Both the position numbers and the translations under genes were made by a program. A model generated the notes under the pieces. That model did not search any database and was not told the DNA's origin. It saw nothing but the letters and a program-made list of their open reading frames with translations. A DNA stretch of 64,000 nt from Arthrobacter sp. SX1312. GTDB taxonomy: Bacteria > Actinomycetota > Actinomycetes > Actinomycetales > Micrococcaceae. Positions 8,075 through 17,800 of this stretch are shown here, piece by piece; position 1 is the stretch's first letter; every line of letters begins with the position of its first letter. The stretch is from the NCBI RefSeq assembly GCF_002929295.1, contig NZ_PJIM01000003.1:558001-622000 (forward strand). Direction: 5' to 3'.

Positions 8075-9106
8075 CTAGTGGGGCTGTAGGGCCGGGGCTC
8101 CGAGGGGTGCGCTCTCCCGGATCGTCAGCGCATGGGAGACGATGCGGTGCCGTCCCACACCGTGGTAGCCGTCGATCCGCTCGCGGAGCAGTGCGAGAGC
8201 GGTGGACGCGAGCTCCCGCTTGTCCGGCGCGACCGAGGTCAGCGACGGACTCGCCCACCGGCCGAGCTCGGTGTCGTCCCACCCGACGACCGCGACGTCG
8301 CGCGGCACCTGCACGCCCGCCTGCCGCAGTGCGAACAGCGCGCCCGTCGCGAACCTGTCGTCGCGGCAGATGAGGCCGTCGAAGACGAGGCCGGAGGCGA
8401 CGGCGTCGCGTACCGCCCGGGCACTCTCCTCCGGCGTGAAGTCGGACACCGACAGCACCAGCCCGGGATCCAGGGGAATCTTCGCGTCGACGAGGCCCTG
8501 CTGGTACCCGAGGAGCCGCTGGTCCGTGGATCCCGTGGCGTCGCCCGCGACGACGCCGAGGAACGCGATGCGGCGCCGGCCCTCGCCCACGAGGTGCTGC
8601 ACGCCCTCCTGCGCCGCCACGACGTTGTCGATCATCACGTGATCGGCCGTGACGGCCATGACCGATTCCCCGAGGAGCACCACGGGGACATCGCGCTGCA
8701 ACCGGGCGACCTCCATGGACTGCATCCGCACGGGATGGAAGATGACGCCGTCCACGAGCCCCGTCTCCCGGTCGTTCAGCACGGCCCGTTCCGCCGCGGG
8801 GTTGCTCAGCGTCTGCTCCACGATGACCCGGTAGCCGACGCGGCTCGCCTCCTCGGCGATGTACCGCGAGAGTTCCGAGAAGTACGGGTGGTCGATCTCC
8901 GGGATCGCGAGGGCGATCATGCCGGTCTTGCCCGTGGCCAGACGCCGCGCCGTCAGGTTCGGCTTGTAGCCCAGCTCGTCGATCGCCTGCTGCACCTTCC
9001 GGCGCATGTCCGGCGTGACGTGCGGATAGTCGTGGACGACGTTCGACACCGTCTTCATCGACACACCGGCCGCTTCGGCCACATCCGCAAGTCGGACTCT
9101 CTTCAT
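8075..9106 (-). CDS. LacI family transcriptional regulator
   Basis: A 343-residue LacI/GalR repressor. Residues 4-50 form the helix-turn-helix and hinge helix (VRLADVAEAAGVSMKTVSN...ARRLATG) and the rest is a periplasmic-binding-protein-like effector domain. The hinge carries the ALA/RLA-type leucine lever (LTARRLA). It diverges from the sugar ABC operon across 185 bases and precedes the GH2-PhyH pair on its own strand. Palindromes with the core ACAGCGCTGT lie on both sides, so it probably represses both units until an oligosaccharide or sugar inducer binds. Confidence 0.92.
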   Translation of the reverse strand: MKRVRLADVAEAAGVSMKTVSNVVHDYPHVTPDMRRKVQQAIDELGYKPNLTARRLATGKTGMIALAIPEIDHPYFSELSRYIAEEASRVGYRVIVEQTLSNPAAERAVLNDRETGLVDGVIFHPVRMQSMEVARLQRDVPVVLLGESVMAVTADHVMIDNVVAAQEGVQHLVGEGRRRIAFLGVVAGDATGSTDQRLLGYQQGLVDAKIPLDPGLVLSVSDFTPEESARAVRDAVASGLVFDGLICRDDRFATGALFALRQAGVQVPRDVAVVGWDDTELGRWASPSLTSVAPDKRELASTALALLRERIDGYHGVGRHRIVSHALTIRESAPLGAPALQPH

Positions 9107-9212
9107 CTACGTCTCCTCGGGTCGACCCCAGTCTAGATCGGCGCGCCGAGGGCGCCACGCCGGGACGGGATTCTCCGGGACAAACTGCTGGACAAACTGC
9201 TGGACACCAATT

Positions 9213-9226
9213 TTACAGCGCTGTAA
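9213..9226. promoter_or_regulatory. LacI-family operator (TTACAGCGCTGTAA), perfect palindrome
   Basis: The site is a perfect 14-bp palindrome with the central CG typical of LacI-family operators. It is 64 bases before the ABC solute-binding gene and about 106 bases from the LacI start, so one site can control the ABC operon and the regulator itself. Confidence 0.8.
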
Positions 9227-9290
9227 GCTCGGTCACACGCCGAGCCACTCACCTGGAAGTGCGCAACGTTTTCAACGAGGAGGACACATC

Positions 9291-10604
9291 ATGACCCATC
9301 CGAAGCGATCCCTGCGCGGACGACTTCAGGCTGCAACAGCCCTCAGCGCCGTCGCGCTGCTCGGCCTGACCGCGTGCGGCGGCTCGGGCAGCGAGCAGGC
9401 CGCCAGCGAATTCACCGGCGAGTACGACGGCCCCGCCGTCGAGCTCTCCTACTGGAACGGCTTCACCGGCGGTGACGGCCCGTTCATGGAGAAGATGGTC
9501 GAGGAGTTCAACGCTGAGCACGAGAACATCAAGGTCGTCTCGAACACCATGCAGTGGGCGGACTTCTACCAGCGCCTCCCGGCGGCCGTCACGGCCGGCG
9601 AGGGCCCGGACGTCGGGGTCATGCACCTGGACCAGCTGTCCACGATGGCCGCGCGCAACGTCATCGTGCCGGTCGACGATCTCGCGGACACCCTGGAACT
9701 GACGGGCGACGACTTCACCCAGGAGGTCTGGGACGCCGGCGTCTACCAGGACGAGCGGTTCGGTATCCCCCTGGATGTCCACTCCCTGGCCATGTACTAC
9801 AACACGGAGCACTTCGAGAAGGCCGGCATCACCGAGGCACCCACCGACGCGGCGTCCTTCGAGGACGCACTGAAGAAGCTCCAGGCGGCCGGCTACGACA
9901 CGCCGTTCTGGATGCCGGCGCTCTGGCCCAGCCACCTGATGAACCTCTCCCTCCAGTGGCAGAACGGCAACGAGCCGTACGACGGCGAGGCGTCCCAGGC
10001 CAATTTCGCGTCGTCCGAGGGCCTCGAGGCCATCGAGTGGCAGCGGGGCATCGTCGACGACGGGTACAGCCCCTCCAACGTCGCGATCGACTCGCAGTAC
10101 GTCGCGTTCAAGAACGGCGAGAACTCGATCACCTGGGACGGAATCTGGCAGTTCAACGACCTCGAGGCCTCGGGCATGTCCTACGCCGCGGCGCCCATCC
10201 CCACGATCTTCGACGAGAAGGCGGTATGGGCAAGCTCGCACAACTTCTTCCTGCCCCGCCAGGCGCAGCCCGATCCTGACAAGGCGGACGCCGCCAAGGT
10301 GTTCATCGCCTGGATGAGCGAGAACTCGGCCGAGTGGGCCGGCTCCGGCATGATCCCCGCCCGTGAATCGGTCCGCGCCGAGGGTGCCCTCGACGGCATG
10401 CCGCAGGAGGCCATCGCCGAGGACGTCGACTCCATGCGGTTCCTCCCGGCGGTCCCCGGTATCGGCCAGGTCCAGACGGAGACCCTCGAGGTCGGCGTCA
10501 ACAAGGCCGTCCTCGGTGAGGAATCACCCGAGGACGCCATGACCGAGGCGGCGGACAACGCTTCGACGCTCATGGAAGAGAACAAAGCGTCGTTCGGAGA
10601 GTAA
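9291..10604 (+). CDS. ABC transporter sugar-binding lipoprotein
   Basis: A 437-residue extracellular solute-binding protein (family 1, maltose/oligosaccharide type). The signal peptide ends in the lipobox LTAC with Cys29 as the lipidation site. The mature part begins with YWNGFTGGDGPFMEKMVEEFN, the usual first lobe signature, and contains Trp-rich ligand-site segments (WMPALWPSHL, ITWDGIWQFND). It delivers sugars to the two permeases encoded 5 bases downstream. A strong GAGGAGG ribosome site supports the ATG. Its ligand is likely the oligosaccharide attacked by the GH43 and GH2 enzymes of this locus. Confidence 0.92.
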   Translation: MTHPKRSLRGRLQAATALSAVALLGLTACGGSGSEQAASEFTGEYDGPAVELSYWNGFTGGDGPFMEKMVEEFNAEHENIKVVSNTMQWADFYQRLPAAVTAGEGPDVGVMHLDQLSTMAARNVIVPVDDLADTLELTGDDFTQEVWDAGVYQDERFGIPLDVHSLAMYYNTEHFEKAGITEAPTDAASFEDALKKLQAAGYDTPFWMPALWPSHLMNLSLQWQNGNEPYDGEASQANFASSEGLEAIEWQRGIVDDGYSPSNVAIDSQYVAFKNGENSITWDGIWQFNDLEASGMSYAAAPIPTIFDEKAVWASSHNFFLPRQAQPDPDKADAAKVFIAWMSENSAEWAGSGMIPARESVRAEGALDGMPQEAIAEDVDSMRFLPAVPGIGQVQTETLEVGVNKAVLGEESPEDAMTEAADNASTLMEENKASFGE

Positions 10605-10609
10605 GAACC

Positions 10610-11581
10610 ATGACCACGCTGAAGCAAGAAGGGGGTGCCCCTTCGCGGAAGGGGGCACCCCGCCCGTCGGGGACCTCGTCGTCCCGCGAGATCCGCAAGC
10701 AGGCCGCAGCCACGCCGTGGCTGTTCCTGGCCCCGTATCTCGTCCTGTTCATCGCGTTCGTCCTGGTGCCCATCATCTTCGGTGCCTGGATCAGTCTGCA
10801 CACCTGGGACTACACGCGGCCGCTCAAGCCGTTCGTGGGTCTCGGGAACTACGCCGAGCTGTTCAGGCCCGGTACCGGACCGTTCAACAACTTCTGGGGG
10901 GCGATGCAGGCCACGGGCATCTTCACCCTGTTCAGCGTGCCGCTCCTGCTCGTCATCCCGCTCGCCGTGGCCATCCTCATGGCGAAGAAGTTCCCCGGCC
11001 GCAACTTCTTCCGCGCGGTCTATTTCGCGCCGTACGTCCTGGGTGTCGCAGTCATCGGCGTCATGTGGCGCTACCTGCTCGACAACAACATCGGACTGGT
11101 CAACTACTACATGGGCCTGCTCGGCCTGCCGAGCGACATCGCCTGGACCACCTCGACCCCGGCCGCATGGGTGGCCCTCGTCGGCGTGACCGTGTGGTGG
11201 ACCCTCGGGTTCAACGCCGTCATCTACCTCGCCGGCCTGCAGGACATCCCCGCGGAGCTGTATGAGGCGGCCCGGATGGACGGCGCCACTCCCTGGCAGC
11301 AGTTCATCAATGTCACCCTCCCCGGCCTCCGCCCGGTGCTGTCGTTCGTGACCCTCGTGACGCTGATCGCGTCCGTGAACATGTTCGGCCAGTCCTACCT
11401 CATGACGCAGGGCGGACCGGGCAGGGAGACCCGCACGGCGATCTACCAGATCGCCGACACAGGCCTCCGCAACTTCCAGATGGGCAGCGCGGCCGCCATG
11501 AGCTACGTGCTGACCCTCTTCCTCATGGCCCTGAGCCTCGTGGTCTTCTGGCTGTTCCGCGAACGGAAGGATGTCCGATGA
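10610..11581 (+). CDS. ABC sugar transporter permease (MalF/UgpA type)
   Basis: A 323-residue inner-membrane permease with a long charged N-terminus (about 35 residues) and six transmembrane helices. The EAA loop that contacts the ATPase is EAARMDGATPWQQF. It starts 5 bases after the binding-protein gene and overlaps the next permease by four bases (ATGA). No ATPase gene is in the operon, so it must use a shared MsiK-type ATPase encoded elsewhere, as is common for actinobacterial sugar importers. Confidence 0.92.
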   Translation: MTTLKQEGGAPSRKGAPRPSGTSSSREIRKQAAATPWLFLAPYLVLFIAFVLVPIIFGAWISLHTWDYTRPLKPFVGLGNYAELFRPGTGPFNNFWGAMQATGIFTLFSVPLLLVIPLAVAILMAKKFPGRNFFRAVYFAPYVLGVAVIGVMWRYLLDNNIGLVNYYMGLLGLPSDIAWTTSTPAAWVALVGVTVWWTLGFNAVIYLAGLQDIPAELYEAARMDGATPWQQFINVTLPGLRPVLSFVTLVTLIASVNMFGQSYLMTQGGPGRETRTAIYQIADTGLRNFQMGSAAAMSYVLTLFLMALSLVVFWLFRERKDVR

Positions 11582-12468
11582 GCTCGACCGTCGAGACCCG
11601 CACCCCTCGTACCGACGAGCAGTCGGTGAAGCAGGCGCGAAAGCTCCAGCCCCGCACCCTCGCCAAGATCGTCCTCCTCACGCTGGTGGCACTGGTCTTC
11701 ATCAGCCCGGTGATCTTCATGATCGTCACCTCGTTCAAGACGCGTCCCGACGCGACGTCCATCCCGCCGTCGTGGATCCCCAACCCGTTCTCCCTCGAGG
11801 CGTACCGGACGCTCCTCGCGCCAGGGTCCAACACCCCGGTCCTGCGGTGGTTCTTCAACAGCATGGTGGCCGCGATCCTCCACTCGGCGCTCGTCGTCGT
11901 GACGGCCTCCCTGGCCGCATATCCGCTGGCCCGGATGAACTTCCGCGGCAAGAAGATCGTCTTCGCGGTCATCGTGGCGACGCTGCTGGTCCCCCCGGTG
12001 ATCCTCGTGATCCCCAACTACCTGCTCGTCAGCGACCTCGGCTGGTTGAACTCGCTCGTCGCGATCATCGTGCCGACGGCGGCTTCCGCTTTCGGCGTGT
12101 TCTTCATGCGGCAGTTCTTCATCTCCCTGCCGGAGGATCTGGAGGAGGCCGCGCGGATCGACGGTGCCAACCGCGTCCAGATGTTCACGCGCATCATCCT
12201 GCCGCTCGCGAAGCCTGCCATGGCCACGCTGGCGTTGCTGGCGTTCCTCGGCAACTGGAACGACTTCCTGTGGCCGGTCTACGTGCTGTTCACCCCCGAG
12301 GTGCAGACCCTGCCACCTGGCCTGTCCACGCTGCAGTCGGCCAACGCGGTGCGTTACGACCTGCTGATGGCGGGAGCCGTGATCGCGAGCGTTCCGGTGC
12401 TCGCGCTGTTCGTCTTCCTCCAGCGCTTCATCATCGAAGGCGTGTCCCGGTCCGGGGTGAAGGGTTGA
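11578..12468 (+). CDS. ABC sugar transporter permease (MalG/UgpE type)
   Basis: A 296-residue permease partner with six transmembrane helices after a short polar N-terminus. The EAA loop reads EAARIDGANRVQMFTRIILP, characteristic of the MalG side of the complex. Its start overlaps the stop of the first permease (ATGA) and its stop overlaps the TTG start of the GH43 gene (TTGA), so the four genes form one tightly coupled operon. Confidence 0.92.
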   Translation: MSSTVETRTPRTDEQSVKQARKLQPRTLAKIVLLTLVALVFISPVIFMIVTSFKTRPDATSIPPSWIPNPFSLEAYRTLLAPGSNTPVLRWFFNSMVAAILHSALVVVTASLAAYPLARMNFRGKKIVFAVIVATLLVPPVILVIPNYLLVSDLGWLNSLVAIIVPTAASAFGVFFMRQFFISLPEDLEEAARIDGANRVQMFTRIILPLAKPAMATLALLAFLGNWNDFLWPVYVLFTPEVQTLPPGLSTLQSANAVRYDLLMAGAVIASVPVLALFVFLQRFIIEGVSRSGVKG

Positions 12469-13463
12469 GGCGTCCGTTCCCCGGCCGCCTGCTCTCCCTC
12501 ATGGCGGTCGCCGCGCTTGCAGCGGCGACCGCCGGGTGCGCTCCCTCGGAGACGTCGGAGGCCGCACCCGCGCCTGCGCCCGAGGAGCAGAACCCCACGC
12601 GGGTGCTGGACGAGGAGTTCGCGGACCCTGACATCCTCCAGGTCGGCGACACCTACTACGCCTACGCGACCGAGGGGAACCGCAAGAACGTACAGGTGGC
12701 GACCTCCGAGGATCTCCTCGAGTGGGAGCAGCTCGACGAGGACGCACTGCCGGAGCTCCCCTCCTGGATCATCCCGGGCAAGACCTGGGCGCCGGAGGTG
12801 ACCGAGGTGGCGGAGGGGCAGTTCGTCCTCTACTTCACCGGCACCAACTTCCAGCCGACGCTGCAGTGCATCGGCGTCGCCACGGCCACCGATCCCGCGG
12901 GACCGTTCACGGTCGTCGGGGACTCGATGCTGGTCTGTCCCGAGGACGAGGGCGGGGCCATCGACGCCAGCACCGTCGTGACGGACGACGGCCTGAACCT
13001 GGTCTGGAAGAACGACGGCAACTGCTGCGACAAGGACACCTGGATCCAGACGGCGCCGCTCTCGGCGGACGGGCTGGCACTCACCGGTCCGCCGCAGAAG
13101 CTCATCAAGCAGGACCTCGCGTGGGAGGGCGACCTCGTCGAGGCACCGACCGTCGTGCAGCGGGACGGCGGGTACGTGCTGCTCTACTCCAGCAACGACT
13201 ACGGGGGCCGGTCCTACACCGTGGGCCGGGCCTCCGCTCCGGCGCTGGAGGGGCCCTGGGAGAAGTCCCCGGAACCCTTCCTCTCCTCGGACTCCTTCGG
13301 CGGCGACCGCTACATCGGGCCGGGCGGCCAGGACCTGGCCACCGCTCCCGACGGCCAGGTGTACCTCCTGTTCCACAGCTGGGACGCCGCAGTGACCTAC
13401 CGGTCGATGCACGCGGAACCGGTGGAGTGGGGCGGTGCCGAGCTGTCCCTGACGGACGGCTGA
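12465..13463 (+). CDS. glycoside hydrolase family 43 lipoprotein
   Basis: A 332-residue secreted GH43 enzyme (arabinofuranosidase/xylosidase superfamily, five-bladed beta-propeller). It starts with a TTG that overlaps the preceding stop; translation from it gives MRRPFPGRLLSLMAV, a lipoprotein signal with Cys25 in ATAGC. The three acidic residues of the family are visible: Asp54 in FADPD (base), Asp167 in GGAIDAS (pKa modulator) and Glu226 in VEAPT (acid). Being membrane-anchored outside the cell, it would trim side chains or short arabino/xylo-oligosaccharides before uptake. Internal ATG codons would lose the signal peptide and are unlikely starts. Confidence 0.87.
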   Translation: MRRPFPGRLLSLMAVAALAAATAGCAPSETSEAAPAPAPEEQNPTRVLDEEFADPDILQVGDTYYAYATEGNRKNVQVATSEDLLEWEQLDEDALPELPSWIIPGKTWAPEVTEVAEGQFVLYFTGTNFQPTLQCIGVATATDPAGPFTVVGDSMLVCPEDEGGAIDASTVVTDDGLNLVWKNDGNCCDKDTWIQTAPLSADGLALTGPPQKLIKQDLAWEGDLVEAPTVVQRDGGYVLLYSSNDYGGRSYTVGRASAPALEGPWEKSPEPFLSSDSFGGDRYIGPGGQDLATAPDGQVYLLFHSWDAAVTYRSMHAEPVEWGGAELSLTDG

Positions 13464-13492
13464 ACACCGCCCCGCCTGCGGGGTACCCGGCA

Positions 13493-13801
13493 TCACCCGG
13501 ACGACGGCGCTTCCCCCGAGGCGCCGTCGTCCGTCGTTGCGGCCGGGCCCTCGATCCAGCGGATGCGGATGGGACCCCGTGCGTCCTGGGCCACAGGGTC
13601 GCCGTGCTGGGTGACGTGCACGAGCCCCTCCCCCGCCAGGTCGAAGGCGATGCGTCGCGCCGCGGGCATCAGGTCGCGCCACTGATCCCCGCCGATGCTG
13701 CGCGCGGCGTCGGACGGGCACAGCGTCTTCCCGCTGCCCCGCTGCGCGGCGATCCGCAGGATCTCGGCCCGCAGATCGGGATCCGTGACCCCGTCAGGCA
13801 T
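13493..13801 (-). CDS. DUF3253 family protein
   Basis: A 102-residue basic protein with the DUF3253 pattern: an N-terminal helix (DPDLRAEILRIAAQRGSGKTLCPSDAAR) and a WRDLMPAARRIAFDLAGEGLVHVTQHG winged-helix-like body. The family is uncharacterised and may be a small DNA-binding or stress protein. The start overlaps the stop of the upstream gene by 8 bases, so it is the second or third gene of a short operon. The C-terminal tail is Ala/Gly/Ser-rich and likely disordered. Confidence 0.75.
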   Translation of the reverse strand: MPDGVTDPDLRAEILRIAAQRGSGKTLCPSDAARSIGGDQWRDLMPAARRIAFDLAGEGLVHVTQHGDPVAQDARGPIRIRWIEGPAATTDDGASGEAPSSG

Positions 13802-14162
13802 CGTCCGTCGCGTCCCCCGCCGCGCGGCCGGCGGAGCCGCCGGGCTTCTTCGGGTGCATGCGGTCGAGTTCCTGCAGCGCTGCGGTCCATCGCGCGGTGC
13901 GTTGCGCCGCGGACTGCTCCCACCAGGGCGTCCCCCGCTCGCCGAGCCCTTCCTTGGCGAGCTGGACGGTGCGCCGCGCGCGGGGCAGGGCCGCGCCGTC
14001 GTCGCCCTTCGCACTGTTGCGCACGCCCGAGCGTCCTCGCCCGAGGTGGGACATCAGGCGCGCCTTCACGTCGTCCGGCAGCGAGGGGTCGGTCTTCCGC
14101 CAGCGGCGGCCGCTGTGGAGGAAGAACCGCTCGTCGTCCGTCGTGTTCCGCAGGTCGGTCAT
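13794..14162 (-). CDS. small conserved hypothetical (called biopolymer transporter Tol in some databases)
   Basis: A 122-residue soluble basic protein beginning MTDLRNTTDDERFFLHSGR. Recognisable segments are RRWRKTDPSLP, LMSHLGRGRSGVR and AKEGLGERG-PWW. Related actinobacterial proteins commonly sit next to DUF3253 genes and are often labelled biopolymer transporter Tol. I see no transmembrane helix, signal peptide or Tol domain, so that label is not supported. It overlaps the DUF3253 start by 8 bases, suggesting the two work together. Confidence 0.72.
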   Translation of the reverse strand: MTDLRNTTDDERFFLHSGRRWRKTDPSLPDDVKARLMSHLGRGRSGVRNSAKGDDGAALPRARRTVQLAKEGLGERGTPWWEQSAAQRTARWTAALQELDRMHPKKPGGSAGRAAGDATDDA

Positions 14163-14169
14163 GCGGGCC

Positions 14170-14628
14170 TCAGCTCGAGGATCCGGGAGGGCCGACGAGC
14201 AGCAGCACACTGAAGACCACGGAGATCCCGACGACGGCGACCGCCAGCGCGACGAGCGGACTGCGCAGCACCCATGCCTGGAGCCGCTCCACGGGCGTCC
14301 GCGGCGCCTCGGCCCCCGGGGCCAGGCGCCAGGTCCCGGCGAGCTGTCCGCGGCTCTCGATCCACCGCTCGTAGGGAATGGTCGCGAACGGGACGACCGC
14401 CGAGGCGAGGCCCAGCAGTCCCGTCACCACCGACCAGCGCTGGTTGATCCAGATGAAGACGGTCGTCGCCACGAAGCAGAGGAACACGAAGCCGTGCACG
14501 GCTCCCGCCGGCGGGACGACCGCCTCGGTGGTCCGCGTGACGTACTTGAGGAACATGCCCAGCAGCAGGAAGGCCCAGGTCACCGCCTCCGCGACGGCGA
14601 CGGTGCGGAAAAGCGTGCGGGGGTTCAT
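14170..14628 (-). CDS. DUF3817 integral membrane protein
   Basis: A 152-residue protein with four to five predicted membrane helices. The N-terminal part, MNPRTLFRTVAVAEAVTWAFLLLGMFLKYV, is the typical DUF3817 opening (FRxxAxxEgxTwxxLL.gM.lKy), followed by the conserved GAVHGFVFL and the W...GLLASVVPF region. A further C-terminal helix (residues 128-148) extends beyond the core. The function is unknown. It is the first gene of a three-gene minus-strand unit, 7 bases before the next start, and diverges from the TM0106 nuclease gene. Confidence 0.8.
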   Translation of the reverse strand: MNPRTLFRTVAVAEAVTWAFLLLGMFLKYVTRTTEAVVPPAGAVHGFVFLCFVATTVFIWINQRWSVVTGLLGLASAVVPFATIPYERWIESRGQLAGTWRLAPGAEAPRTPVERLQAWVLRSPLVALAVAVVGISVVFSVLLLVGPPGSSS

Positions 14629-14843
14629 GGGGCTCCTGGTCGGTCGGCGATCGGTGCCTCCAATTCTCCCAGACCCTCGACAGCTCGCGTGCCCGCTCAT
14701 GCTGGGTATCCTCTACTGTCGGTGGGTTCGCGCTGCACCCCGACAGGTCCGGGGCCGCACGCCCTGTGACCCCTGCCACGGGATCGTCGGCGGCCCGTGA
14801 TGGACTGCTGGTCTCCCCGGCACGACGAAAGGACCAGCGGCCC

Positions 14844-17800
14844 ATGTTCCTGCTCGACGCCCACGGCGCCCCGGACGCGACGCCCCCCGACCTCGTGTTC
14901 TCGGCGACGGACCTCGTCACCGCGTCGGAGTGCGGGTACCGGCTCCTGCGCATCCTCGACGAGAAGCTGGGACGGGCCCCCCGGGCCCACTTCCCCGTGG
15001 ACGGGATGCTGCAGCGCGCCGCCGCCCTCGGGGACGTGCACGAGCACCGGGTCCTCGACGAGCTGGTGGCCGAGCACGGGCTGTGGTCGCCGGGCAACGT
15101 GTCGGGCGTGTACGACGTCGAACCGGCCGCGTCCCTGGACCGGGCCACCCTGGAGGCCAAGCATGAGGAGTCCCTCCGCGCCCTGCGCTCCGGCGCGGCC
15201 GTGGTGTTCCAGGCGGCGTTCTTCGACGGCATGTTCCACGGGCGCTCGGACTTCCTCGTCCGGCAGGACGACGGCGCGTACGCCGTCTGGGACACGAAGC
15301 TCGCCCGCCACGCGAAGGTCGGCGCCCTGCTGCAGCTCGCCGCGTACGGCGACCAGCTGCAGGCGGCGGGCATCCCGACGGCGGACGAGGTGACGCTCGT
15401 CCTCGGCGACCGCCGCCGCAGCACCCATCGGCTGCCCGATCTCCTGCCGGTGTTCCGCGAGCGACGCACCCGCTTCCTCGAGCTCGTGCACGGCCATCGC
15501 AGGCAGGCGGACCCCGTCGGCTGGGGCGCTCCGGGCGTGGCCGCGTGCGGGCGGTGCGACTACTGCGCCGAGCAGGTGCTGGCATCGCGGGACCTCCTCC
15601 TGGTGGCGGGGATGACCGGCGAGCGCAGGGCACGCCTGCAGTCCCAGGGCGTCACCACGATCGACGACCTCGCCGCGCTGCCCGACCGCCCGGAGGACGC
15701 CGCCCTGACGAGGCTGCAGGAGCAGGCGCGCCTGCAGGTCGGGGCGATCGCCGTGGACGGCGGCGTCACCTACCGCGACGCAGAGGGCACGGAGCGCACG
15801 CTGTCCTACCGTGTCCTCCCGCAGCACACGCTGGGGGCCCTGCCGGCGCCGAGTCGCGGCGACATCTTCTTCGACTTCGAGGGCGATCCGCTCTGGCAGG
15901 ACCCCGAGGACGGCAGCTGGGGCATCGAGTACCTGTTCGGCGTCGTCGAGCAGCCGGACCGCGACGGTGAGCCGCCCTTCCGTCCGTTCTGGGCCCACAG
16001 CCGTGCGGAGGAGCGCGCGGCGTTCGTCCGGTTCCTCGAGTACGTCCGGCAGCGCCGCCTGCAGTACCCGGACCTGCACGTCTACCACTACGCGGCCTAC
16101 GAGAAGAGTGCCCTGCGGAGGCTGTCCCTCGTCCATGTGATCGGCGAGGACGCCGTCGACACCCTGCTCCGCGAGGGCGTCCTCGTGGACCTCTACGAGA
16201 CCGTGCGCCGCAGCCTCCGTATCTCCGAGCGCTCCTACGGCCTCAAGAAGCTCGAGCCCCTCTACCTGGGCGGTAGCCTGCGTTCCGGGGACGTGACCGA
16301 CGCCGGAGCCTCGATCGTCGCCTATGCCGCCTACTGTGCCGCCCGCGACGCCGGGGACGGCGCAGCCGCGGCGGAGATCCTCGCCGGCATCACCGATTAC
16401 AACCGTTACGACTGCCTCTCGACGCTCGGGCTCCGGGACTGGCTGCTCTCGCTCGGGCAGCGGCACGCTCTCCCTGGTGTCGCGGGTCTCCCGTCCGCCG
16501 CGCCCGCCCCCGCCCCTGTTCCGGACGCCGAGGACCTCCCCGCCTACGGCCCCGCCCCCGAGGAGGCCAGGCTGCTGGCGTACCTCGCCGACCTGCCGAC
16601 CGGTACGGGGAGGGGGGCGGACCAGCAGGCCATCGCGCTCGTCGCGGCGGCCGTCGGGTATCACCGCCGGGAGCGGAAGCAGTTCTGGTGGTCCCATTTC
16701 GACCGGCTCGCCGCACCCGCCCATGCCTGGGACACCGCACGTGACGTGCTGGTGTTCCGGACCCTCGAGGTGGTGCAGGACTGGGCCAGGCCGACCTCCC
16801 GCTCGAACCCCGTGCGGCTGCTGAAGGCGACCGGCACCCTGACGGCGGGGGCCGACGTCAGGGAGGGCTCGACCTACTTCGCGATCTACGACGCGCCCGT
16901 CCCGCCCGATGCGGACAGCATCGACGGCGGCGGCACGGGACGCGGCGGCTGGTTCGGCGTCGAGGTGACGGAGCTGTCCGAGGATGCGGACGGCGTCGCG
17001 ACCGTGGTGTTCAGGGAGAAGCTGCGGCGCGGAGCGCCGGAGCGTCCCGAACTCCCCCTGGCCCTGGCCCCCGACCAGCCGCTGATGACGAGATCGATGC
17101 AGGACGCGCTGGCCGCCCTCGCGGACCGGGTGGGCCGGTCGCTTCCGGGAGTGCCCGGGGACCCCGCGCTCGACCTCCTCCGGCGCGTCCCCCCACGCCT
17201 CGCGGGCGGCGCCGAACCACCCACGGCACCGCTGCACGGGAACGGTTACGCCGAGGGCATCACCGCCGCCCTGCACCTCCTCGAGGACTCCTATCTCGCC
17301 GTGCAGGGTCCGCCCGGTACCGGCAAGACCCACGTCGGCGCCGACGTCGTCTCCCGCCTGGTGCACCTCGGGTGGAAGGTGGGCGTCGTCGCGCAGTCGC
17401 ACGCCGTCGTCGAGAACCTGCTGTGCCGTGCCATCGAGGCCGGTGTCCCCGCCGACCAGGTCGCCAAACGCACGGAGACACCCGACACACCCTGGACACA
17501 ACGGTCCGACGACGACGTCGCCCGCCTGATCGGCGGACCGGGTGGCTGCCTGGTCGGAGGTACGGCCTGGACGATGACCGGGAGCAAGGTCCCGGTGCAC
17601 TCCCTCGACCTGCTGGTGATCGACGAGGCAGGGCAGTTCTCGCTCGCCAACACGATGGCCGTGGCCCGCGCCGCACGCCGGCTCCTCCTGCTCGGTGACC
17701 CGCAGCAGCTCCCGCAGGTCACCCAGGGCGTCCACCCGGAGCCGGTCGACGGATCCGCGCTCGGCTGGCTGTCCGCCGGGCACGCGACACTGCCCGGGCG

